Source: Nitrospirales bacterium
Lineage (GTDB): Bacteria > Nitrospirota > Nitrospiria > Nitrospirales > UBA8639
Direction of reading: 5' to 3'
Assembly: GCA_029261305.1 (NCBI GenBank)
Contig: JAJDBO010000388.1
Location: 1 to 10,735 of the forward strand
Length of the DNA: 10,735 nt
The notes beneath the pieces are model-generated. The model was not told the origin of the DNA, did no database searches, and was given only the letters and a program-made list of their open reading frames with translations. Numbering within the stretch: the first letter of the stretch is position 1; each line of letters starts with the position of its first letter. Positions 1 to 7,045 of the stretch are shown here, piece by piece. Both the position numbers and the translations under genes were made by a program.

Positions 1-102
1 GCGGCTATTGCTGCCCTTCATTCGTTTTCAATGGGTGGTCAGTCAATAACAGTGAATGAAGCCAAACCCAAGATGCCAAGCACGATGGAGCGAGGATCAT
101 GA
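1..102 (+). CDS. RRM-type RNA-binding protein, C-terminal fragment
   Basis: Frame 1 is open from the window edge to TGA at 100-102 and encodes 33 residues. They read as the end of an RNA recognition motif: an alpha-2 segment (AAIAALHSFSMGG) followed by the beta-4 strand and its exit (QSITVNEAKPK). Bacterial single-RRM proteins typically end this domain with a helix such as AAIAALNG, then a segment like R-x-L-x-V-N-E-A-R-P. Such proteins bind single-stranded RNA in the cytoplasm and are often cold-induced. The RNP1 and RNP2 motifs lie upstream of the window and cannot be checked. After the domain only about ten residues follow (MPSTMERGS), without the glycine-rich tail many relatives carry. 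The hairpin terminator 67 bp downstream fits the end of a transcript. The family call is by pattern recognition of a short tail. Confidence 0.72.
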   Translation, partial: AAIAALHSFSMGGQSITVNEAKPKMPSTMERGS

Positions 103-168
103 GGATACGGTCTAGGCAATAACCGAGATTGTCAGAGTTAAGGTTCATCGACAAAATTGATTCTTCTT

Positions 169-216
169 AAAAGCGGAGTGGTTGATTGATAAAACCAGCC
201 GCTCCGCTTTTCTTTT
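169..216 (+). terminator. Rho-independent terminator after the RRM gene
   Basis: A perfect 10-bp stem pairs AAAAGCGGAG (169-178) with CTCCGCTTTT (202-211). An inner TGGTT/AACCA stem (179-183 with 193-197) extends it past a GCCG bulge at 198-201. A T-rich run, TTTTCTTTT, closes the 3' side at 208-216. It lies 67 bp after the RRM stop codon. Read on the minus strand the same hairpin ends in only four T, so it could act as a weaker terminator for the DUF3313 gene, whose stop is about 100 bp away; that use is inference. Confidence 0.8.
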
Positions 217-315
217 GACTGAGCTAGGAACGAAGAAAATAAAGGGTGAAGAGAATTGGGTATGGCCGAAAGAATCAAAGCAACCGATTATATAATAATT
301 TAAATCTAAACGTTG
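217..315. other. Intergenic spacer, nothing recognised
   Basis: This short spacer lies between the terminator and the end of the minus-strand DUF3313 gene. It is AT-rich near its right end (about 288-309). I see no convincing open frame, hairpin or promoter in it. Confidence 0.5.
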
Positions 316-1035
316 TCAGGATTCCGGTTCAACGCATTTCGTCTCTTCGCGTGATTGGCAAAGCCGATACCTGGTCATCTCAGCCCAATATTTGAAAGCG
401 GCATGTACATCGCCCCAAGAATCCAACGATTCACCATTGAGGTCATTGCCGCCAACTCGGCGATCAACGCCTGCATATATCAGGTCACCAGTGTCGCCAT
501 CCGAAACCTTCAACTCAATTGCCGCTTCTCCCTTGAATAAGGCTTTCCCTGTGGTCAGGTTGGTGAGTGCTGAAGAAAGTCCAAGAACGTTATACGGTGC
601 GGGGACGCTCGATACGACATCTAAGGTTGGATTCGACTTTTCCAAGCCAACAATGGCGATTTGGAATCGTAATGTGTTGCCCCCCGGTTTCTTGACCATC
701 TCATAATCTTTCGAGAGGTTATCATGGATCAATGCATAAAACGTATCAGCCGCGAGCTGTGCCTCTTTTTGGGAAACACCGTCCAATCGAGATGTTGGTT
801 CTCGATACACCAATACGGGGTCCAGTAAGATTTTAGTAAAGTGTCCCTTCGGGTATTTATCAGTGTTAGGATTATGGTACACAAGTAACGCTTCGCCTTC
901 CTTGCCCTCATGCATTTGAGTGTAAAGCCCCCCAAGAAATCCAGAATGGTCAACGCTCCGTGCCTGCTTTGACGCGCTACACCCGCTTGTCACTAAGAGC
1001 ACAATGAAAATCCATTGTAGGTATCGCCATTTCAT
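316..1035 (-). CDS. DUF3313-family lipoprotein
   Basis: This 239-residue protein begins with a lipoprotein signal peptide: basic n-region (MKWR), hydrophobic core, and a lipobox ending in TSGC with C19 as the lipidated cysteine. Threonine at -3 is less usual but tolerated. The mature part matches the DUF3313 pattern. An SGFL motif near residue 31 is followed by a segment ending in KILLDPVLVY (about 68-77). A central helical stretch contains AADTFYALIHDNL, and the C-terminus carries LDSWGDVHAAFKYWAEMTRYRL. Family members are exported lipoproteins of unknown molecular function. The ATG start is supported by AGGAGGT seven bases upstream. The gene follows the hydrolase gene on the same strand with an 88-bp gap, so co-transcription is possible, though a candidate separate promoter lies in the gap. 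The family call is fairly secure; the function is unknown. Confidence 0.82.
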   Translation of the reverse strand: MKWRYLQWIFIVLLVTSGCSASKQARSVDHSGFLGGLYTQMHEGKEGEALLVYHNPNTDKYPKGHFTKILLDPVLVYREPTSRLDGVSQKEAQLAADTFYALIHDNLSKDYEMVKKPGGNTLRFQIAIVGLEKSNPTLDVVSSVPAPYNVLGLSSALTNLTTGKALFKGEAAIELKVSDGDTGDLIYAGVDRRVGGNDLNGESLDSWGDVHAAFKYWAEMTRYRLCQSREETKCVEPES

Positions 1036-1041
1036 TTTCTG

Positions 1042-1048
1042 ACCTCCT
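1042..1048 (-). promoter_or_regulatory. Strong Shine-Dalgarno of the DUF3313 gene
   Basis: Read on the minus strand this is AGGAGGT, a near-perfect anti-16S match with about six bases to the ATG at 1035. It fixes the start of the DUF3313 gene. It is the clearest ribosome binding site in the window. Confidence 0.85.
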
Positions 1049-1091
1049 AATAGTAAATTGTCTCAGTTGCGCATGTGATATTATGCGTGAA

Positions 1092-1121
1092 AATATACGT
1101 ATTAAAGCCTAGGGTTTGTAA
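1092..1121 (-). promoter_or_regulatory. Possible sigma70-type promoter for the DUF3313 gene
   Basis: On the minus strand, TTACAA (1116-1121) is followed after 18 bp by TATATT (1092-1097). The start codon is about 56 bases further on. The match is moderate and the spacer AT-rich, so this is only a candidate. If real, the lipoprotein can be expressed independently of the hydrolase gene. Confidence 0.3.
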
Positions 1122-1123
1122 TG

Positions 1124-2389
1124 TTAGAGATTCTGTGACGCCGTCATAATTTTGTTCAGCTGCTCCACGACCGCTTCGCTCTGTAGAATACTGACATGGC
1201 CTTCGTCGTAGCCAATGACTTTGATCGCACGTTCTTGAGCCATGAGTGGCAATTGGCTTTGCAGCGTGACTGTACCATCGGAGTTGGCTTGATTGATGAA
1301 ACCTCGAGTGCCGTGATGACTAAATAGGAGGTAGTATGGGATGTGATCCGACAGTGGCTGTGAAAATAAGGACTCAATATATGGACTTCCCGGAGCCATA
1401 TCATACCAAGAAGGAACGATTACTGGAGCGTTGGCGACACCTGACTGTGCGGCAGTATGTCCCTGCCACGGTGTGGAAAGTGTCACAAATAGCTTAATAA
1501 CACTCTGAGCATTTTGCGCCACGTTATGGTTGATGAGGCCACGAGCAACGAGTCCGCCCATGCTATGGGCTACCACAAATAATGTTTTGAATTTGTACCG
1601 CAACTGCATCTCGGTGACGGCCTCATTTAACTTCTCACTCAATAACCCGAGACGCAATCCAGACGGATATTGCACTACCCATGGCTGGAACCGGTTACGA
1701 TCCAGACGCTCAATAATATACCGCCAGTTATCTCCAGACCCACTGAGGCCATGAATCAACAGAACTGGAATTTTATCGGGGTGGTACGGTTCAAAAAAGA
1801 AAATGCCACTATGACCTTGTTGGTAAAACTTGACGGGTTCCCACATGCCCAAGGCGCCGACTTGTGTTGAAAAGCGGGGGTCGTCGAGTGTCACGATTTC
1901 ACCCTGTCGACTGTCATCCAATTGAAGGGGAGCGTGGGAGACGTTCGGTGCGTAGAGTGAGGGCAACTCCTGTTTGGCTTGATCCGGTGAGCGGAGCACA
2001 ATTTCCAGATTGGTAAAATTCACACTGGGCCGGGCTTCGAGCAGAGTTGGTGTACCGTACCATCCCACATATTCATTCGGTTGAAAGGTAAAGTCTTCGT
2101 TGGCGTCTTCGAAAGCGATTACATAGTAGTCTCCGCTACTGCGTAAGAATTCGAATGCTCCAGTCCCATACCTGACTGAATACGCTGCCAGGCTGTACTG
2201 GTTGTTTCTTTCCGACTTATACAAGGCAACAAAAATCGGCTTGTTCCGCGGAGAGGTTGTTTGAACGGTGCCGCTGATCGTGGTCGCCGCGTTGAGTACT
2301 TCAATATCTTCTCGGAGGCCGAAAAACATACATCCACTGATCAGGAGGCTGCCGATGATCAGTAAGGTGAGGCGAAGGCTGATTCTCAT
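1124..2389 (-). CDS. Lipoprotein alpha/beta hydrolase (lipase/esterase-like)
   Basis: This is a 421-residue exported serine hydrolase. Residues 1-20 form a type II signal peptide with lipobox ISGC (C20). Residues about 36-135 look like a beta-rich accessory domain containing a 12-residue D95-x-N97-x-D99...E106 loop, spaced like an EF-hand calcium loop. The catalytic domain starts around 205. LIHGLSGSGDNW (211-222) supplies the oxyanion HG, and AHSMGG (274-279) is the nucleophile elbow with S276. SDGTV (370-374) probably supplies the acid D371, and H398 in DEGHVSIL is the likely catalytic histidine. Lid-like sequence lies between 305 and 360. The fold is of the lipase/PGAP1-like type, and the substrate is unknown: an ester of lipid, wax or polymer is possible. 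No good Shine-Dalgarno precedes the ATG, but the signal peptide begins right there. It is divergent from the efflux operon and upstream of the DUF3313 gene. Confidence 0.85.
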   Translation of the reverse strand: MRISLRLTLLIIGSLLISGCMFFGLREDIEVLNAATTISGTVQTTSPRNKPIFVALYKSERNNQYSLAAYSVRYGTGAFEFLRSSGDYYVIAFEDANEDFTFQPNEYVGWYGTPTLLEARPSVNFTNLEIVLRSPDQAKQELPSLYAPNVSHAPLQLDDSRQGEIVTLDDPRFSTQVGALGMWEPVKFYQQGHSGIFFFEPYHPDKIPVLLIHGLSGSGDNWRYIIERLDRNRFQPWVVQYPSGLRLGLLSEKLNEAVTEMQLRYKFKTLFVVAHSMGGLVARGLINHNVAQNAQSVIKLFVTLSTPWQGHTAAQSGVANAPVIVPSWYDMAPGSPYIESLFSQPLSDHIPYYLLFSHHGTRGFINQANSDGTVTLQSQLPLMAQERAIKVIGYDEGHVSILQSEAVVEQLNKIMTASQNL

Positions 2390-2687
2390 TAAGTTATTTT
2401 TTTGTAATCACTTTCAAACCCCAAGCTTCGAGGTAAAGGTGATGTTTTGGGTTGGGCTTGCGCCATTGACTCAGCCGTTGCTCCGTTTGGTCAAGGCATC
2501 TGTATCGGCACTCTATATATCACCTATTATATTTTTTCACTAGTTGTTAGGTTAGATCTTTAATTGACACAGTTCAGTAGGTCACGTACGGTCTTTAGGC
2601 CCTGTGCGGTATGTTAAATTTGCGTAGGGATAGCGTGTAGCTGCGGTAATCTTATTTGATCAATTGGGCATGTGGCTTCATAGAACC
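2390..2687. other. Divergent intergenic region between the hydrolase gene and the efflux operon
   Basis: This stretch of nearly 300 bases has no credible gene. It must hold the control signals of both flanking units. The clearest is a TTGACA box at 2564-2569 facing the efflux operon. An AT-rich patch (2512-2536) contains TATAAT on the minus strand (2526-2531), a possible -10 for the hydrolase gene, but no good -35 lies 16-18 bp behind it. A TTGATCAA palindrome sits at 2656-2663, just before the adaptor's earliest possible start. No terminator hairpin or riboswitch-like structure was recognised. Confidence 0.55.
2564..2592 (+). promoter_or_regulatory. Candidate sigma70 promoter of the RND efflux operon
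   Basis: TTGACA (2564-2569) is a perfect -35 box. Seventeen bases later TACGGT (2587-2592) matches TATAAT at three of six positions. Transcription would begin near 2600, leaving a leader of roughly 70-125 bases depending on the true adaptor start. A good -35 with a poor -10 often marks an activated or weak promoter; no regulator gene is present in the window. Confidence 0.42.
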
Positions 2688-3863
2688 ATGTTTCAAAATT
2701 TGTTAAGCCATCAGTTAGCCAAGTCGGTGAGGCCGCACTTGTTGCTTGGTGCGGGATGTGCCTTTTTGTTCCTTCTTGCCTGTTCGGAAAAACAGGAAGC
2801 TCCAGTGCCAATCGTTCCCTCGGTTGTAGTCACCCAGGTTCGGCAAGATACGGTTCCCATCTATGATGAATATGTGGGGCAGACGGCTGCATTTCAAACC
2901 GTGGAGATTCGGGCAAGGGTTGAGGGAATTATTCTTGAAGAGAGAGTCGACGAAGGCAAACAGGTGAAGGCGGATGATGTGCTGTATATCATTGATCCCG
3001 AGACCTATAAGATTGCTTTAGAGAATACGCAATCAAAGCTTCAACGCGATCAAGCCTTACTACAAAAAGCGAAAAATGACGTGGATCGCTTACAACCGCT
3101 CGTCCAGCAAAAAGCGGTGAGTCGTCAGAAGCTGGATGATGCGATTTCTAAAACCAAAGAATCACTCGCGATTTGGAAAGCCAGCAAAACCGCCGTCAAA
3201 GAGGCAAAACTCAATCTGGCCTATACCACCGTTCGTGCTCCCATCTCAGGGTTGATTGGGCGTCAAGAAGTAAGCGTAGGCAGTTTGGTTGGAAAGGGTG
3301 AGCCAACACTGCTAGCAGTGATATCCCGCTTAGACCTCTTCTACGTCAATTTCACGATGAGTGAGCAGGATGCTTTTAAAGTAGGGGACCTTCATGACAA
3401 AAAGAAATTAGGGAAAGCCTCAGATGGAACTGTGCCCATATACATGGTGTTTCAAGATGAAAGAGTCTATCCGCACGTGGGTGAGATCGATTTTGTGGAT
3501 CGGCAGTTTGAGTCTAAAACCGGAACGTTGGCCATTCGAGCAAAATTCCCCAATCCTAAGAGCCGAATGCGTCCTGGAATGTATGCGAAGGTTCGCATGC
3601 TCATAACTGAAAAATCCGGTGCCTTGCTTATTCCACAGCGGGCCATTCAAGAAGGGCAGGGTGGACAGTTTGTGTTTGTTGTTCAAGAAGATAATACGGT
3701 GCAACGCCGTCCTGTGATCGCTGGATATCGCCATGGGGATGAGTGGATTATTGATGAAGGGGTCAATCTTGGCGAACGCGTGATTGTTGATGGGCATCAA
3801 AAAGTAAGACCCAAGATGACGGTGAAACCTGTGAGTGCCAATCAGGCGATTGATCAAACCTGA
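2688..3863 (+). CDS. RND efflux periplasmic adaptor (membrane fusion protein), AcrA/MexE-like
   Basis: This adaptor links the inner-membrane RND permease to the outer-membrane channel in the periplasm. Residue numbers count from the TTG at 2664, the longest possible start. A hydrophobic segment ends in a lipobox LLAC (C40). The first lipoyl half and barrel entry are at about 76-112 (motifs EIRARVEGII and VDEGKQVKADDVLYIIDP), and the coiled-coil hairpin spans about 113-187. The second lipoyl half contains the family signature TTVRAPISGLIGR (188-200). The beta-barrel is at about 226-315 (with MRPGMYAKV), and the membrane-proximal domain at about 318-390. The start is uncertain: TTG 2664, ATG 2670, ATG 2688 and GTG 2727 are all in frame and none has a clear Shine-Dalgarno. 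I chose 2688; GTG 2727 would give the most conventional short signal peptide (MRPHLLLG...). It is the first gene of a three-gene pump operon. Confidence 0.92.
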   Translation: MFQNLLSHQLAKSVRPHLLLGAGCAFLFLLACSEKQEAPVPIVPSVVVTQVRQDTVPIYDEYVGQTAAFQTVEIRARVEGIILEERVDEGKQVKADDVLYIIDPETYKIALENTQSKLQRDQALLQKAKNDVDRLQPLVQQKAVSRQKLDDAISKTKESLAIWKASKTAVKEAKLNLAYTTVRAPISGLIGRQEVSVGSLVGKGEPTLLAVISRLDLFYVNFTMSEQDAFKVGDLHDKKKLGKASDGTVPIYMVFQDERVYPHVGEIDFVDRQFESKTGTLAIRAKFPNPKSRMRPGMYAKVRMLITEKSGALLIPQRAIQEGQGGQFVFVVQEDNTVQRRPVIAGYRHGDEWIIDEGVNLGERVIVDGHQKVRPKMTVKPVSANQAIDQT

Positions 3864-3901
3864 CCTGGCGTATTTTCACCTCCCTTGTTGAACCCCTAAC
3901 T

Positions 3902-6900
3902 ATGTTTGTTAATTTTTTCATCGATCGTCCCATTTTTTCTTCCGTTATCTCTATCGTTATCGTACTCGCGGGAATCATCACCCTATCGACTCTCCCGGTC
4001 GCTCTCTATCCTGAAATCACTCCCCCACAAATCCAAGTGGAGGCGATCTATCCTGGCGCCAGTGCAGAAGTCATTGAACAAATTGTTGCTGGACCTATCG
4101 AGCAGGAAGTCAACGGCGTGGAAAACATGCTGTATATGTCCTCGAACAGCTCCAATGACGGTCGTATGGTCCTGACGGTGACCTTTGGAGTTGGCACGGA
4201 CATGAACGTGGCCGCAGTGGATGTTCAGAATCGGGTGGCTCTGGCGGAGAGTCGTCTCCCTGAAGAGGTCGTCCGCCAAGGTATCACGGTCAAAAAACAA
4301 TCTTCGTCAATGACCCTCATCGTCTCCCTGTCTTCTCCCAACCAAAGTTACGACGCGGTGTTTCTCAGCAATTATGCTTCGTTGAATATTATTGAGACCT
4401 TGGCGCGAGTTCCTGGTGTAGGAAAAGTTGAGGTGTTGGGAGCCTTGGATTATGGAATGCGCATTTGGCTGAATCCGGACAAGATGACGCGTTTGGAATT
4501 GACGGTGACGGATGTCGCGAATGCCATCCGGGAACAAAATGCGCAAGTGCCAGCGGGTCAAGTGGGGTTACCCCCTGCGCCCCTCGGGCAGCAATATCAA
4601 TATTCGGTGAAAACGCGTGGTCGGCTCAAGAATGTGACGGAGTTTCAAAACATTATTGTGCGGGCGCAACCAGATGGGTCGATGATTCTGATGAAGGATA
4701 TTGCTCGGGTCGAACTAGGTTCACAAAGTTATAATTCGTTTGGAAAACTCAACGGCGCACCATCAGTCTTAATTGGTGTGTACCAACTGCCTGATGCCAA
4801 TGCATTAGACGTGGCAACGCGAGTGAAGGCCAGGATGAGTCAGTTTGAAGAACAGCTCCCCGAAGGCGTGGTGTATTCTGTCCCCTTAGACACGACACTC
4901 TTTGTTGAGGCGTCAATCAAAGAAGTTATTGAGACTCTGCTCATTGCACTGGTGCTCGTGTTTTTCGCCGTGTACATCTTTCTCCAGGACTGGCGGGCGA
5001 CATTGGTTCCGGCCCTGACGATTCCAGTGGCATTGATTGGCACGTTTGCGATTTTTGCCGCAATGGGATTTTCCATCAACACCCTCACGCTGTTTGGATT
5101 GGTGTTGGCCATTGGTATTGTGGTTGATGATGCCATTGTGGTCGTCGAAGCGACGCGTCGGTATATGGACGACGAAGGGATGACTCCAAAGGATGCGGTG
5201 AAAAAAGCCATGAGCCAGGTCACCGGTCCGATCATTGCTACAACTCTCGTTCTCCTCGCCATGTTCGTCCCCATTGCATTTTTGGGAGGCATCACTGGTC
5301 AACTGTACCGACAGTTTGCCCTCACGATTTCAGCCTCAGTATGTCTGTCCACTCTTAATGCGCTGACGCTGAGTCCGGCGTTATGTGGAATTCTCCTTCG
5401 GCCCATGAAACCATCATCGGGATTGTTAGGGTGGGTGTTTGGTGCCTTCAATCGATCGTTGAGTGCGCTTACCACATCGTATAGTCTTGTGGTGAACCGA
5501 ATGCTGAAACGGACTGGACTGGTACTTACAGTTGTCCTGGTGCTTTTCGGTGCGACCTTTGCGCTATTTAAAGTGCTCCCTTCAGGTTTCCTCCCATTTG
5601 AAGATCAAGGGTACTTTTTCGTCAACGTCCAACTTCCTGATGGCGCTTCGTTAGGTCGCACAACCAAGGTGGTCGAAGAAGTAGAAACGACTCTTCGCAA
5701 TACACCAGGGATTCAGTATGTGGTCACCATTGGCGGGCTAAGTATTTTGAATAATGTCTATGCTTCAAATTCGGCTTCTATGTTTGTGGTCCTTGATCCT
5801 TGGGATGAACGTGAGTCACCGGCCTTGGGCCTGGGTGCGATTCTTCAGGGATTACAGGCCAAATTTTCCTATATTGCGCAGGCGATTGTGGTGGCGTTTC
5901 CCTTGCCCTCGATTCCAGGGCTGGGAACAACGGGTGGGTTTCAGTTTGTCTTGCAAGATCGTAGTGCCCAAGATCTGAGAATCCTTGCCTCCGTCATGCA
6001 ACAATTTGTGAGCGAGGGCATGCAGCGCCCTGAATTGACCAACATGTTTTCCTCGTTTCGAGCCGGAGTGCCACAAATTTCCATGGAGCTCGACCAACTC
6101 AAAGCCAAAAAGTTAGGCCTCTCCGTCAGTGATGTGTATATGGCGCTCCAAACGTATCTGGGTTCGTTGTATGTCAATGACTTCAATAAGTTCGGACGAA
6201 CATTTAAGGTCATGCTGCAAGCTGAACCAGAATTTCGTGCTGGTCCAGACGACATCACGCAATTTACCGTTCGAAATGAACAAGGAGAAATGGTTCCCCT
6301 CAGTACGGTGGCGACTATCAAATCTGCCTCCGGGCCTGAAACTATAAAGCGATACAACCTGTATCCATCTGCTGAAATTAACGGAAGTGCGTCTCCTGGT
6401 TTCAGCTCAGGCCAAGCGATTCAAGCCATGGAAGCACTCGCTGACCAGACCCTTCCGAAGGGTATGGGATTCGAATGGACGGGAATGTCCTACCAAGAAA
6501 TCCAAGCCGGAGGACAAACCACACTTATCTTCAGCCTTGCCTTAGTGTTCGTGTTCTTGTTTTTAGCCGCGCAATACGAAAGTTGGGCGATTCCATTTGC
6601 CGTCATGTTCTCGGTACCGCTTGCCATTTTTGGCGCCATGGGTTCTCAATGGCTGCGAGGGTTTGACAACAATGTGTATGCGCAGCTAGGCCTTGTATTA
6701 TTGATTGGCTTGGCCAGCAAGAATGCGATTCTCATTGTAGAATTTGCCAAGCAGAGACGTGAGGACGGTCTTTCAATTCAGGAGGCCGCATTAGAGGCAG
6801 CACGTTTACGGTTTCGACCGATATTAATGTCATCTTTTTCAACCATCTTCGGGCTTATTCCGCTGATCTTGTCCACTGGGGCAGGGGCGGCGAGTCGCCA

Positions 6901-7045
6901 GTCACTTGGGACATCGGTTCTTGGCGGCATGTTCACGGGGGCGTTATTCGGCGTCCTGTTTGTTCCATCGTTCTTTGTGTTCGTGCAAAAACTCAGAGAA
7001 CGAGGAAGTCAGGGGAGTGCGGAAGAAGTGAAGGTCTCTTCATGA
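3902..7045 (+). CDS. RND multidrug efflux permease, HAE1 family (AcrB/MexF-like)
   Basis: This 1047-residue inner-membrane proton/drug antiporter has the full length normal for the family. The N-terminus MFVNFFIDRPIFSSV and first transmembrane helix (about 9-29) are typical. The porter domain begins with LYPEITPPQIQVEAIYPGAS (35-54). Transmembrane helices cluster at about 339-500 and 870-1028, with the second porter half at about 560-860. The proton-relay residues are intact: D409 and D410 in GIVVDDAIVVVE, K940 in GLASKNAILIVEF, and R972 in RFRPILMSSF. The conserved GFSINTLTLFGLVLAIG segment precedes the aspartates. Details such as DYGMRIWLNPDKM and EQNAQVPAGQ resemble the MexF/OqxB side of the family, but the substrate cannot be read from sequence. 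The ATG lies 38 bp after the adaptor stop with a pyrimidine-rich leader and no Shine-Dalgarno; its stop overlaps the next start. Confidence 0.96.
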   Translation: MFVNFFIDRPIFSSVISIVIVLAGIITLSTLPVALYPEITPPQIQVEAIYPGASAEVIEQIVAGPIEQEVNGVENMLYMSSNSSNDGRMVLTVTFGVGTDMNVAAVDVQNRVALAESRLPEEVVRQGITVKKQSSSMTLIVSLSSPNQSYDAVFLSNYASLNIIETLARVPGVGKVEVLGALDYGMRIWLNPDKMTRLELTVTDVANAIREQNAQVPAGQVGLPPAPLGQQYQYSVKTRGRLKNVTEFQNIIVRAQPDGSMILMKDIARVELGSQSYNSFGKLNGAPSVLIGVYQLPDANALDVATRVKARMSQFEEQLPEGVVYSVPLDTTLFVEASIKEVIETLLIALVLVFFAVYIFLQDWRATLVPALTIPVALIGTFAIFAAMGFSINTLTLFGLVLAIGIVVDDAIVVVEATRRYMDDEGMTPKDAVKKAMSQVTGPIIATTLVLLAMFVPIAFLGGITGQLYRQFALTISASVCLSTLNALTLSPALCGILLRPMKPSSGLLGWVFGAFNRSLSALTTSYSLVVNRMLKRTGLVLTVVLVLFGATFALFKVLPSGFLPFEDQGYFFVNVQLPDGASLGRTTKVVEEVETTLRNTPGIQYVVTIGGLSILNNVYASNSASMFVVLDPWDERESPALGLGAILQGLQAKFSYIAQAIVVAFPLPSIPGLGTTGGFQFVLQDRSAQDLRILASVMQQFVSEGMQRPELTNMFSSFRAGVPQISMELDQLKAKKLGLSVSDVYMALQTYLGSLYVNDFNKFGRTFKVMLQAEPEFRAGPDDITQFTVRNEQGEMVPLSTVATIKSASGPETIKRYNLYPSAEINGSASPGFSSGQAIQAMEALADQTLPKGMGFEWTGMSYQEIQAGGQTTLIFSLALVFVFLFLAAQYESWAIPFAVMFSVPLAIFGAMGSQWLRGFDNNVYAQLGLVLLIGLASKNAILIVEFAKQRREDGLSIQEAALEAARLRFRPILMSSFSTIFGLIPLILSTGAGAASRQSLGTSVLGGMFTGALFGVLFVPSFFVFVQKLRERGSQGSAEEVKVSS

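Noticed and set aside
1070..1087. CGCAT/ATGCG inverted repeat between the hydrolase and DUF3313 genes
   Set aside because: Only five base pairs with an eight-base loop and no T-run; too weak for a terminator or a defined operator.
2268..2543. Plus-strand open frame covering the hydrolase start and the intergenic region
   Set aside because: It overlaps the hydrolase signal peptide in antisense, has no ribosome binding site, and its product shows no recognisable features.
2568..2606. CACAG ... CTGTG inverted repeat around the candidate pump promoter
   Set aside because: Five-base arms separated by 29 bases are expected by chance and do not match an operator I can name.
3420..3857. Minus-strand open frame of 145 codons antisense to the adaptor
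   Set aside because: It overlies the conserved barrel and membrane-proximal domains of the adaptor and has no recognisable motif or close ribosome binding site.
4840..5295. Minus-strand open frame of 151 codons inside the permease gene
   Set aside because: It is a shadow of the RND permease, which has conserved family motifs across this stretch; the antisense product has biased composition and no signal of its own.
5941..6357. Minus-strand open frame of 138 codons antisense to the permease
   Set aside because: It is antisense to a conserved porter domain; no domain or start signal supports it.
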